From positions 45,852-109,851 of the forward strand of contig JAKUHH010000154.1 of assembly GCA_022701365.1 (NCBI GenBank): 64,000 bases of DNA, given 5' to 3'. The translations under genes were made by a program, and so were the position numbers. The notes below the pieces were generated by a model. That model ran no database searches and had not been told where the DNA came from. It saw only the letters and a list, made by a program, of their open reading frames with translations. Below, one piece after another: positions 43,871-53,359 of this stretch. The stretch's first letter is position 1. Each line of letters opens with the position of its first letter. The DNA comes from Mycocentrospora acerina (taxonomy: Eukaryota > Ascomycota > Dothideomycetes > Pleosporales).

Positions 43871-44157
43871 TGTAACAACGCAGGTTATAAGAGAGTGATC
43901 TAAATAGGGTCTGAAGTGTCTACTACTAGGCATATAGGAGTGCTAGGACTAGAGGGTAAACTAAAGATACTATTCTCTACACCTATAGGTCTTGTATAAA
44001 AGGATATAGAAAAACTACTTATTTAAACTATATAGGCTGCTACTTTATTTACCCTTTCTTAAGATTGCTATTTAAGGCAAGTATAAAACAGGTAGCTATT
44101 AGATAGGTATTAGTTAACTTAGGGGTAATAATAAGATATAATGTTATAAATATTACA
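43871..44157 (-). repeat. 3' LTR of element B
   Basis: 287 bp, reading TGTAATATTT...CGTTGTTACA on the minus strand. Homologous to 57911-58200 (-) and 58827-59114 (+). It keeps CpG/CpA sites (for example AACGCAGG) that are TpA in the 57911 copy, so it is less RIP-mutated. Confidence 0.8.
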
Positions 44158-44171
44158 CTACCCTCCCTCTG
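44158..44171 (-). other. Polypurine tract of element B
   Basis: On the minus strand the sequence just before the 3' LTR reads AGAGGGAGGGTAG, a typical polypurine primer for plus-strand synthesis. This places the internal 3' end of B to the right of the LTR at 43871 and links it to the body of B beyond element A. Element A has a near-identical tract. Confidence 0.65.
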
Positions 44172-44227
44172 TATAGGCAGGAAGCCCCTTCTTATAAGTA
44201 TTAAAAAGGGTAGTGTTTAGACTATAT

Positions 44228-44715
44228 TGTTACGATCGGATTCTACGACCCCCAGGCTAGAACCAGAAAGGTACAAACCCCTTGACCAAAGGATTGTATG
44301 GGCTAAGCCCTTCAGTAAGGAGCGGTCACGTGACTAGCTCAACCCTTGGCGGAGTGAGCCAGGACACATGATGAGTGAGCTCAACTTCTAGCATTGTGAG
44401 CTAGGAGCTCAACTTCACGTATTGTAAGCTGTCTTAACTAATAACCATAATTTGCAGAGGACTTATAGGACTCTTCTATTATGTATATAAACAATAGGAA
44501 CACTACCCTTATAGTAATGTGTTTAACCTTATTAATTAATCTACTTATTGCTTCTTACCCTTAATTACAGTGTATTATTAATACATGCATTAAACTAACC
44601 TTGTTTCCCTAAACCTACTCTATCCCTAAAAACTAACCTTAAACCTGTTCTACTTTAGTACTAGTATTAGAAGGTTATTAACTACTAAGATTAAGTACAG
44701 AACAGGATCTTAACA
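44228..44715 (+). repeat. 5' LTR of element A
   Basis: 488 bp, aligned end to end with 50233-50720 without visible length change. It keeps many CpG and CpA sites (TACGATCGG, GGCGGAGTGAGCC, CACATGATGAGTGAGC) that are TpA or CpA in the other LTR. A TATATAAACAATAGG block at about 44485 is a plausible TATA region. Confidence 0.9.
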
Positions 44716-45700
44716 TTTTAAACACCCTTAAGATAAGTAACAACTTAAGAAACAGTGCTACTCCTAGCAGTACTTAGGAGCCCTCTGTTAGCCACCACAG
44801 AAGCTACAAAGTTGCTAACCCTAACTTCTATTATAGAGACAGGAAGAAACTAGACAAATAGCTTCTCTAGTTTAACCTTTTCTTTAACTTTTAGGGAGAA
44901 TGTATCTTAGAAGAAAAATGTGTCTTACTAGCTTCTACCTACATAAGAGGACTAGCCCTTTAATAGATTAAGCCCTTCTTAATTAAGTACATAAATAGCA
45001 ATGCATCTAATAAAGTAGAGCTCTAGATAAGAGACTTTAGTGAATTTAAGGAACACGCTCGCAAGGTGTTTAGACTTACTAATAAAGCAACTACTGCTAG
45101 TAGATCTATCTAGACGCTCAGGCAAACCTACTCTGCTGCTAAATATGCTATAACTTTTTAGCAGTACGCATTACTTACAGACTAGGACAATAAAGCACTT
45201 ATAACTATATTCTACTAAGGACTTAAGCCTAAAGTTAAAGAAGAACTTATAAGAAGTAGTTCTATGCTTAACAGCCTAAGCAAACTAGTTAAAGTAGCAA
45301 TTAGCATTAACAACGCTCTCTACAAGCTATCCATAGAATTACAACAAGACAGTTAACCTTAACCTAGATATAGATCCACTAATAATTGTGGATAACAACT
45401 ACTATATGCTGCTAACACTACTTGATGATTTAACTATAGATAATAATCTAGATATTAAGGAAGGAGCAACAGAATCTATAGCTCCTATAGATCTAAATCT
45501 ATGCACCTTAATAACATTAATAAAAGCTAAGAGTATAAAGGAAATCTGCAAAAGGATACTAGGAACAGCAATAATAACTGTGACAAGTCTACGCGAACTT
45601 GTTATAGCTGTAGCAAGCTAGGCTATATATCTAGAAACTATAGATCTAAGAATATAGTTACTAGACAGGTAAATGTGATCACGTTTGCACCTCTAGACAT
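44716..45700 (+). pseudogene. Element A gag relic
   Basis: Broken gag-like sequence downstream of the 5' LTR. The nucleocapsid zinc knuckle is still legible at about 45592-45645 as CYSCSKLGYISRNY, a CCHC box (Cx2Cx4Hx4C) in which the expected Gly, Pro, His and last Cys appear changed by G-to-A and C-to-T transitions. An unbroken stretch of 77 codons is at 45388-45621. Confidence 0.7.
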
Positions 45701-46359
45701 TAAAGATGCCTTCTACAAGGATTTAGACAATAACTAGGTAGTTATTAACACCCTAGAATCCTAATTAGCCCTATAGACTCTGGCACAATTAGCAACACTA
45801 AGCCTATCTAAAGACACCTAGGCACTTACTAAAGGAACGCAAGAATATACACTACTAAATAGTTAGGACAATAAGCTTAGCAGGAACAATCCTAACACTC
45901 TTAATTTAGAATAACTAAGATACTACCTAGATTATAGAAATAAGAATCACGCAGCTATGTTATAGACAGCATGCTCCTACAATCTATGTATAGACTACTA
46001 CAGCAAAAAAGTAGGGTTAGGATAGTTTCTAGCACGCAGAAACAAATGTAAGTACTAATAGTATAACTGCAAGTACAACAAATGTAAAAACTACCTTTAG
46101 GATAAGCGTAATAAGATGCATTTTCCTAAAACTAATAATTTAGCAGAGATCTTCTAGATAAAACTTATAGTTAACAGAGTCTGTAACTAATACTAATAGA
46201 TTACCTGCATAAACCCTAAATATGTTAAGCATGCAGAAGTAAAGCGCATAAATAGATTTTAAGACTAGCCTTTTTTAGGTCAGCGCTACGCACCTGGAAT
46301 AACGCTAGACAACTTAATGCAACAAATTCTGCAGAACTAGTTAAGCTACAAGTAAGACT

Positions 46360-49300
46360 TAACAGACACTAGATAAATGCACTGTTAGACTCTAGAGCAC
46401 AGACTAATTATATATCAAGAAAAGCCGCGTACACAGCTGGACTGAACGCACGCTAAAAACATACTCTATACTCTATCATAGTAGCAAATAGGCAACTAAT
46501 GCTAGAAGAATTAGAAATACAATATAAGTCTAAACTAACAACTCTTTAGATCTAGTTACACTAGGAACAGATTACCTTTAATATCTTTAGGATAGCTACT
46601 TATAATATTATTTTAGGACTTCCTTAGTTACAAAAGCATAACCTAACAATATTATAGGCAAGCAAGAGTCTTACTTTTAAGCAATGTACCTGTATAACTA
46701 TATTAAAGCCTGCGCTTTGTTATTAAACAAAGGTAGATAAGAAGATAATTAATAATATTGCTTTAAAGAAAGACGTCTTTAAGATAGTAGGAGTTAACTC
46801 TGCAGACACTAATAGCTCTATAGGTTATAAAGCAAGAGTTTAAGGAGAAACCTACAGAGAGGTAAAAGAATGTACAACTCCTGTTATCCCTAAAGAGTAT
46901 TAAGCATAGGACTGCCTCTTTTAGGAAGAGTTAGGCGCAGCTGCACTAGCTAAGCATTAGCCCTAGGATTACAAAATTATCCTGCAAGAAGGAAAGCAAC
47001 TAACTTTTAAGCTAATATATAGATTATTAGAGAAAGAGCTTAAGGTACTTTGCAAGTACATAGCTAAGAATCTTAAGAAAGGATTTATTAAGGAATTAGA
47101 ATTACTAGCAGGTTACCTTATCCTCTTTGTACCTAAGAAGGACAGAACCCTTTAACTATGTGTTAACTACTAGAAGTTAAACAATATTATAATTAAGAAC
47201 TAATATCTACTACTAAATATATTAGAGTTACAAGATAGACTTTCTTAAGCAAAGATCTTTACAGCCTTAGACTTAAGAGGCGCGTACAACCTAATATAAA
47301 TAAAGAAAGGTAAAGAATAGAAGACTGCTTTTTAAACGCGCTACAGACACTATAAATACACTGTCATGCCCTTTGGTCTTACTAACGCACTAGCAACATG
47401 CTAAGCACTAATAAATAATGTACTACAAGAGTACTTGGATATATTTACTATTGCTTACTTAGATAATATCCTTATTTACTTAGATAACATAGAGGAACAT
47501 ATTAAGCATGTTAAGAAGGTACTTACAGCATTAGAAAAAGCTAAACTACAGCTTAAACTAGAGAAATGCAAGTTTTATAAAACAGAAGTAGAATTCCTAG
47601 GCTTTACAGTAAGAATAGAAGGAGTACAGATAATCAAGGAAAAAACTAGAACTGTAAAAGAATAGCTATAACTAAAAACAGTAAAAGAAATACAGGCATT
47701 TTTAGGATTCTGCAACTTTAACTAAAGATTTATAAAGGACTATTTACGCTATGCAATACTACTTACTAAGCTTACGCAGAAAGATACAATATTCTAGTAG
47801 AAAGATAAACAGGAAACTGCCTTTTAATTACTAAAGTAAGCATGCATTAAGCTACTAACTATAGTAGCCTTTTACAGCAGAGAACCTTTACAAATTAAAA
47901 CTAATGCATTAGATTTAGCATTAGGAGCATGCGCTTGTTAAGAACGCAACAGCAAGTAGCATCCTATTACATACTATTCTTGCAAATTCAGCAGACTAGA
48001 AGAAAGATACAATATGCATAATAAAGAACTTATAGCAATTATTTCTGCATTATAACATTAGAGAATCTACGCAGAAAGCTGTTTAGAACTTACAATCTAC
48101 ACTAATTATAAGAACTTACTCTACTTTACAACTACTAAAGTACTTAACTAACAACAGGTTAGATAGTCTAAAATGTTAGGACAATATAAGTTTAAAGTCT
48201 TGTACACACTAGGAAAAGACAACAGACAAGCTAACACTTTAAGTAGGAGAACTAATATTACAGGAGAAAAAGAAATTATTTAGTTAGTAATACTGCAAGT
48301 TAACAGAGATAGATTAATTAGACTATCTTAGCAGCTAAACAACATATTACAAGTTACAAATAAAGAAAACATTCTACTAAACATACCTAAGGAATTACAA
48401 GAACAAGTTATTAGAGATCACTATAATTACCTAGTATATAGACATCTTAGAATCACTAGAATAATAGAGCTTATATAACAAAACTACAAGTTTTTGCATA
48501 TAAAAGAAAAAATCACAGCTTATATTAAGAAATACTTACACTGTTAATAAAATAAGCATAGTACACACGCTAAGTATAGAGAAATGCAGCTAATCTAAGC
48601 ACCTAAGGCACCTTAGACAGACATTACTATAGACTTTGTTACTAGCTTACTAAACTCTAAAGACCCTATCACTAATATTGCTTATAACGCAATACTAGTT
48701 GTTGTTAACAGACTTATAAAATACGCTAAGATAATACTATTCTAAGACAATTATAATGCAACACAGTTAGGATATGTAATCCTAGATTAAATAGTACAAA
48801 ACTACAGCATCTTAGAATTAATTATTAGCAACAGAGATAAACTATTCACATCAAACTATTAGATAACCCTGATAGCTGCAATAAGAACAAAAAGAAAACT
48901 GTCTACTGCTTATTATCTACAAATAGATAGACAAACAGAAAGAATAAATTAAACTATAGAAACTTACCTACAGATATACAGTAATTAAAACTAAAACAAT
49001 TAGGTATTACTACTACTAATAGCACAGATAGCCTACAATAACAAACTATTAGAAGCAACAGGCACAACGCTGTACTTTGCAAACTACAGACAACACCTAA
49101 ACTTATTTACACAAACATTTCCTAGTTTACAAACAGAATTAGCAGTAATTATAGCAGAAGAACTAAAGAAAGTATATAGAAAATTAAAAGAAAACATTAA
49201 AACAGCACAGCAGAAAGCTATTACTTATACAAACAGAAAAAGAAAAATAGCACCTTAGCTTAAAAAAGGGGATAAAGTGTATCTTCTTACAAAAAACCTT

Positions 49301-49640
49301 AGGACAAGAAGACTAAGCAAGAAACTAGACTACGTTAAAGTCAGATTATTTTTTATTATTAAACTAAGGGGACTAGTTAACTACAAACTTAAACTCTCTA
49401 AAGACGCTAAAATCCACCTAGTGTTCTACATCTCTTTATTAGAACCTGCTAACCTAGAAACGCTAATTTAACAAACATTTTACTTTAAGCCTAACATTAA
49501 CAACAGCTATAAAGTTAAGAAAATCCTTAACTATCAAAGAACTAAACAAGGAATTAAGTACCTAGTTAAATAGAAAGGTTACTTACTAAGCAAAAACAAC
49601 TAGGAACTAGAAACTCACCTTACAAACTGCCAGTTACTCT
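46360..49640 (+). pseudogene. Element A pol relic (PR-RT-RNaseH-IN-chromodomain)
   Basis: Protease: ALLDSRAQTNYIS at about 46380 (normally DSGA). Reverse transcriptase: 46965-47665, with FVPKKDRTL, VMPFGLTNALATC and YLDNILIYLDN (catalytic YLDD altered to YLDN); its longest open piece is 47435-47665. RNase H: near 47960 (ITYYSCKFSRLEERY). Integrase: the three acidic residues are visible in TDITIDF (about 48620), SNRDKLF (about 48830) and RQTERIN (about 48930). C-terminal: open piece 49277-49471, then a chromodomain at about 49510-49625 (KKILNYQRTKQGIKYLVK*KGY). Internal TAG/TAA stops make it inactive. Confidence 0.88.
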
Positions 49641-49688
49641 TTGCTTAGTACTAACAGAAGCTGCAGCATTTAAGAGATTAAGAGTTGT

Positions 49689-49946
49689 CTACATTATAGG
49701 AGAATACCTGACTAAGGCATCAACAGCAGGACAATTAACGTCGCCTGCTACCTTAGCCTCTATCTCCTCTAACTCTCCTAACTCTAACGCTAAACAAAGA
49801 GCTTTCTTCTTTGCTCTCTCTTCTGCCTGCTTTAGAATCTTCTTATTTCTTATTAAACAGAGAACAACTTTAGATAACAACTTTTTATCTGCTTCTACCT
49901 TCTTTTTATATTTATTGCGCGTCCTATCTAGCAATTCCTAAGACAT
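49689..49946 (-). pseudogene. Antisense reading frame within element A (Lys/Glu/Ala-rich, coiled-coil-like)
   Basis: On the strand opposite to gag-pol, between chromodomain and 3' LTR, an ATG at 49946 opens a frame with TAG at codon 3 (probably former CAG). It then runs 81 codons free of stops: LLDRTRNKYKKKVEADKKL, LIRNKKILKQAEERAKKKAL, LGELEEIEAKVAGDVNCP, VDALVRYSPIM, then TAG (probably former TGG). The pattern of a basic coiled coil followed by NCPA and a short SP-M(W) tail resembles small hypothetical proteins I associate with fungal repeats, from memory. Function unknown. Confidence 0.5.
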
Positions 49947-50232
49947 GTTAACGCAAGAACAGCTAACACAAACACACTTAGCACACTTTAGACGTTTACC
50001 CTTAGACAAAGTTATAACATAACAATTAATTCCTTAATAGAAATAACAATTACAAGAAAATAGAGCAATACTGCTGTTGCAACAAGTTTTAAGGCTAAGG
50101 CGAAGACATTTTTAGGTAGATAAAGACATAACAACGCTACAGACAGATAATATACGCAGGGGATCTGCTTATAAATGCTAACAACTAATAACTACGTAAT
50201 TTAAGGACAAATTATTTAGAGAGGGAGGATAA

Positions 50233-50720
50233 TGTTATAATTAGATTCTACAACCCCTAAGCTAGAACTAGAAAGGTACAAACCCCTTAACTAAAGGATT
50301 GTATAGGCTAAGCCCTTTAGTAAGGAGCAGTTATGTGACTAGCTTAACCCTTAGCAGAGTGAGCTAGGACACATAATAAGTAAGCTTAACTTCTAGCATT
50401 GTGAGCCAGGAGCTTGACTTCATGTATTGTGAGCTATCTTGACTAATAACTATAATTTGCAGAGGACTTATAGGACTCCTCTATTATGTATATAAACAAT
50501 AGGAACACCACCCTTATAGTAATATGTTTAACCTTATTAATTAATCTACTTATTGCTTCTTACCCTTAATTACAGTGTATTATTAATATGTGCATTGAAC
50601 TAACCTTGTTTCCCTAAACCTACTCTATCCCTAAGAACTAACCTTAAACCTATTCTACTTTAGTACTAGTATCAGAAGGTCATTAACCACTAAGATCAAG
50701 TACAGAACAGGATCTTAACA
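50233..50720 (+). repeat. 3' LTR of element A
   Basis: 488 bp, partner of 44228-44715. Differences are almost all C/T and G/A, mostly at CpA/TpG and CpG. It is the more mutated of the two, but a few sites (GAGCCAGG, AGCTTGACTTC) are changed in the other LTR instead. Confidence 0.9.
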
Positions 50721-51082
50721 TATATCTAGAACTAAAATTATGTTTTATCTTTTCTTATATCTAAAGTTAGAACTATTGTTTAGCTCTTTTTATATATTAT
50801 GTATTGCCTAAGGCTACCTAAAGTGTAGCCTTTTAGCTACTAATACTAGTATTGTACTGTTATACAAGGTAATATAATAATATTTTTATCTTTTACTTTA
50901 AAAGAAAATTTTCTTTATTATTACTTTAGCAATTATCTCTTTTACCTTAAGATTAGTTCCTATATATTAAGGCTTCTCCTCTTAAAATCTTAATCTCCTT
51001 AGTAGTTAGGCTCTACATTTTTTATATGTACTCTTATTAAGCCTTTTTAGTAGTGTTTTACTAACAAGTGTAGCTAAAACTA

Positions 51083-51276
51083 CAACTACAACTGCAACTA
51101 CAACCACAACAGCACTAGCAGCAGCAGCAGCAGCAATACTAGTACCAGCAGCACCAGCAGCACCAGCAGCACCAGCACCAGCACCAGCACCAGCACCAGC
51201 ACCAGCACCAGCACCAGCACCAGCATCAGCACCAGCACCTGCACCCGCACCCGCACCTGCACCTACGCCTACCTCT
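51083..51276 (+). repeat. (CCAGCA)n low-complexity tract in element B
   Basis: About 190 bp of CAG, CAGCAC and ACCAGC repeats, GC-rich amid AT-rich DNA. It contains dozens of CpA sites that were not mutated although the surrounding element lost nearly all of its own. On the plus strand (antisense to element B's pol) it reads as alternating Pro-Ala. Confidence 0.9.
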
Positions 51277-52060
51277 GCCCTTATGCTGATCCCTGTCCTC
51301 TCTAGTGCCCTCCTAGTAGCCTTCTAGGTTATCTGTATATAGTGCGTGTAGGCTGTTACTTATAGGTAATTTATTAAGTTTAAGTTTTATTTAGTAGAGT
51401 TAAAGAAATACTGCTATTATATAAAGCAGAATAAGAAGTATAATCTAGTAAGTATTTATATCTTATTTTATAGTCTTTAGTGCTAATTTTTAAATAAGTA
51501 ATATTATATATTAGACCTAAGTTTAAGTCTTTTTAGTAAGCTTTAAACTAATAAAGTAACTCTATCTAAAGTAGCTTTAATAATAAAAAAAAGATAGATA
51601 TAGTTAGAGCGCCTGCTGCTAAGGCAGCTTATTAGCTAGTAATATATATATAAGTAGCTAACTCTTAAGTTACTAGTATAACTATAGTAGAATTTATACT
51701 TATATATTATTAGTTAATAGAGAGAGAGGTTTAGTCTTTATAAGCAGAGTTAAAGAAGATTTAAAAAGTAATAGTAAGTATAAAGGCTATAATAAAAGAG
51801 ATAGAAAAGAGGAAAAAAAAAAAAAGTAGTAAGAATAGTAGAGATAGTAGTAGTATTATTAAAGAGAAGTAAAAGTAGTAAAGGTAAAGTAGCTATTAAA
51901 AAGAAAGTTAGTAAAAGTAGTAGTAGTAATAATATAGTAAGGTCTCTAGGTAAGAGCAAGCTAACAGAGTTTAGTAAAGATATAGTAATAAGTAGTGCTT
52001 AAACTATATCTAAGTTAAGTCTATTAGCTTATATATGCTATATATATTTATAAATAAAAA
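51083..52060 (+). pseudogene. Possible antisense gene relic in element B (Pro-Ala run, Cys-rich, basic coil)
   Basis: Read on the plus strand, opposite to pol of B, the repeat gives a Pro-Ala run that flows in frame into PTPTSALMLIPVLSSALLVAF. After a TAG come VICI*CV and, about 25 codons on, KKYCYYIKQNKKYNL. With RIP-type Tyr/stop reverted in concept, this suggests two Cys pairs as in a small zinc-binding module. Further on, a lysine-rich helix (about 51735-51840, IEKRKKKKSSKNSRDSSS) follows. Many stops; no intact frame. Position between pol and 3' LTR mirrors the antisense frame of element A. Confidence 0.35.
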
Positions 52061-52443
52061 TTATAATACCTAACATAATTATCTTCTAAGTATAATATAT
52101 TCTTTACTTTTTTTTAAGCTTATATCTAGCTATTAAGTCTTTATAGTAGGCTAGCTTTATTTAGATATATCTTATAAAAAGCTTTTAATTTATAAAGAGA
52201 TCTTATAAAATTTAAAGCTTTATACTAAATAGAGTCTAAGTTATATCTAACTTAGCTAACTTAATATTTTAGAGTAGATTAGTAGACTTTACTAAGAAGT
52301 ATCTCTTTTACTTTTTATTTATTAACACTATAAATTAAGTTTTTAGTAGGCTTTAGTACTTCTTATCTTAGTAAAAAGTATTTAAAGTCTTTATATAAGA
52401 TAATTAGTGCAAAGATATTATATATATATAAGCTTAGAAGTAA

Positions 52444-52811
52444 GGCCTCTGCAACGCGCAACAGGGGGCTAGCAATAGCCTACAACAACGTGCAACAGGG
52501 GCCTAGCAATAGGCCTCTACAACGCACAAAAACAACAAATAGCAACAGCCTAGACAGCTGCCTGCTGCAGGAGCCTTGACCTAAAGGCCTACTACAACAA
52601 AATAGACCTGCTAGAGAAATGAACTATTGTTAGCAAGCCACGTAGTGAGAACACTACTACTGTTTTACTAGGCTTCTAGGGCTCTAGAATAAGAGAGCTT
52701 AGCCTAGGAGGAAAAACAGCGCCTTATAGACTAACGTCTGCATAGGCATTATTGTACTTAGTCTAGCTAGTTAGATAGATTAATACAATATAAATGAAGA
52801 AAAAAAAAAAA
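52444..52811 (+). mobile_element. Poly-A-tailed retroposon (SINE-like or truncated LINE) with 14-bp target duplication
   Basis: 368-bp insertion ending in a 14-A run, flanked by AAGCTTAGAAGTAA at 52430-52443 and 52812-52825. Poly-A plus a long target duplication is the mark of target-primed reverse transcription. The first 80 bases hold two imperfect direct copies around CAACAGGGG(G/C)CTAGCAATAG. It keeps CpA/CpG sites, unlike its host element B, so it either arrived after RIP or is too short for it. No coding region; no clear Pol III A/B boxes recognised. Confidence 0.8.
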
Positions 52812-53359
52812 AAGCTTAGAAGTAACTTTAACTAATAAGAGTACTTAACTTATTTAAGTACTTTAGAAAGCTCTTCTTATTACACAGATAGCTTTTAGCT
52901 TGTTCTTAAGTTAGTTATGTTTTTAGTAGATAAGTATACTATATCTTTAATTTACTAATCTACTAGTTATAAGTGCTTATTAACTACAGCTTATATTTAA
53001 GCTTAAGCTTTTTTAATATTATTTTTAGCTTATTACTAAGTATTATATATATAGGTTATTAATGCAAAGGTATTATAATAATTAATTTTATTAAATTATT
53101 TAGCAGAAGGTATAAAGCTCTCTTAGTTCTAACTCTATATAAGTTTACTACTAAAGAAGAGCTAGTATAAGGCTATCTTAATAGTGCTATAAGAGAGAGT
53201 TTTCTAAGCATAGTTAATTAAAAGTAAGAAGTTACTTTTATTATCTTAGTAAAAAGATATAAAAGGCTATAATCTTTAATTAATAGACTTATTTATAATT
53301 TCTATATAGCTATCTATCTTCTTAAAATAAGCAGTAGAGAGATTAACCTTTCTACCTAT

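Larger units (their letters stand above)
44228..50720 (+). mobile_element. Element A: complete Ty3/Gypsy chromovirus, RIP-inactivated, nested in B
   Basis: 6493 bp with two 488-bp LTRs (44228-44715 and 50233-50720), both beginning TGTT and ending AACA, flanked by the 5-bp target duplication TATAT (44223-44227 and 50721-50725). Internal order is gag with a zinc knuckle, protease, RT, RNase H, integrase and chromodomain. A polypurine stretch (GAGAGGGAGGATAA) precedes the 3' LTR. All long frames are broken by TAG/TAA in place of Trp or Gln. An additional frame lies on the opposite strand between the chromodomain and the 3' LTR. I could not recognise a tRNA primer-binding site. Confidence 0.9.

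Noticed and set aside
51750..51959. Leucine-rich 69-codon minus-strand frame
   Set aside because: Translation of an A/G-rich low-complexity stretch; the plus strand reads as a lysine-rich relic that fits its context better.
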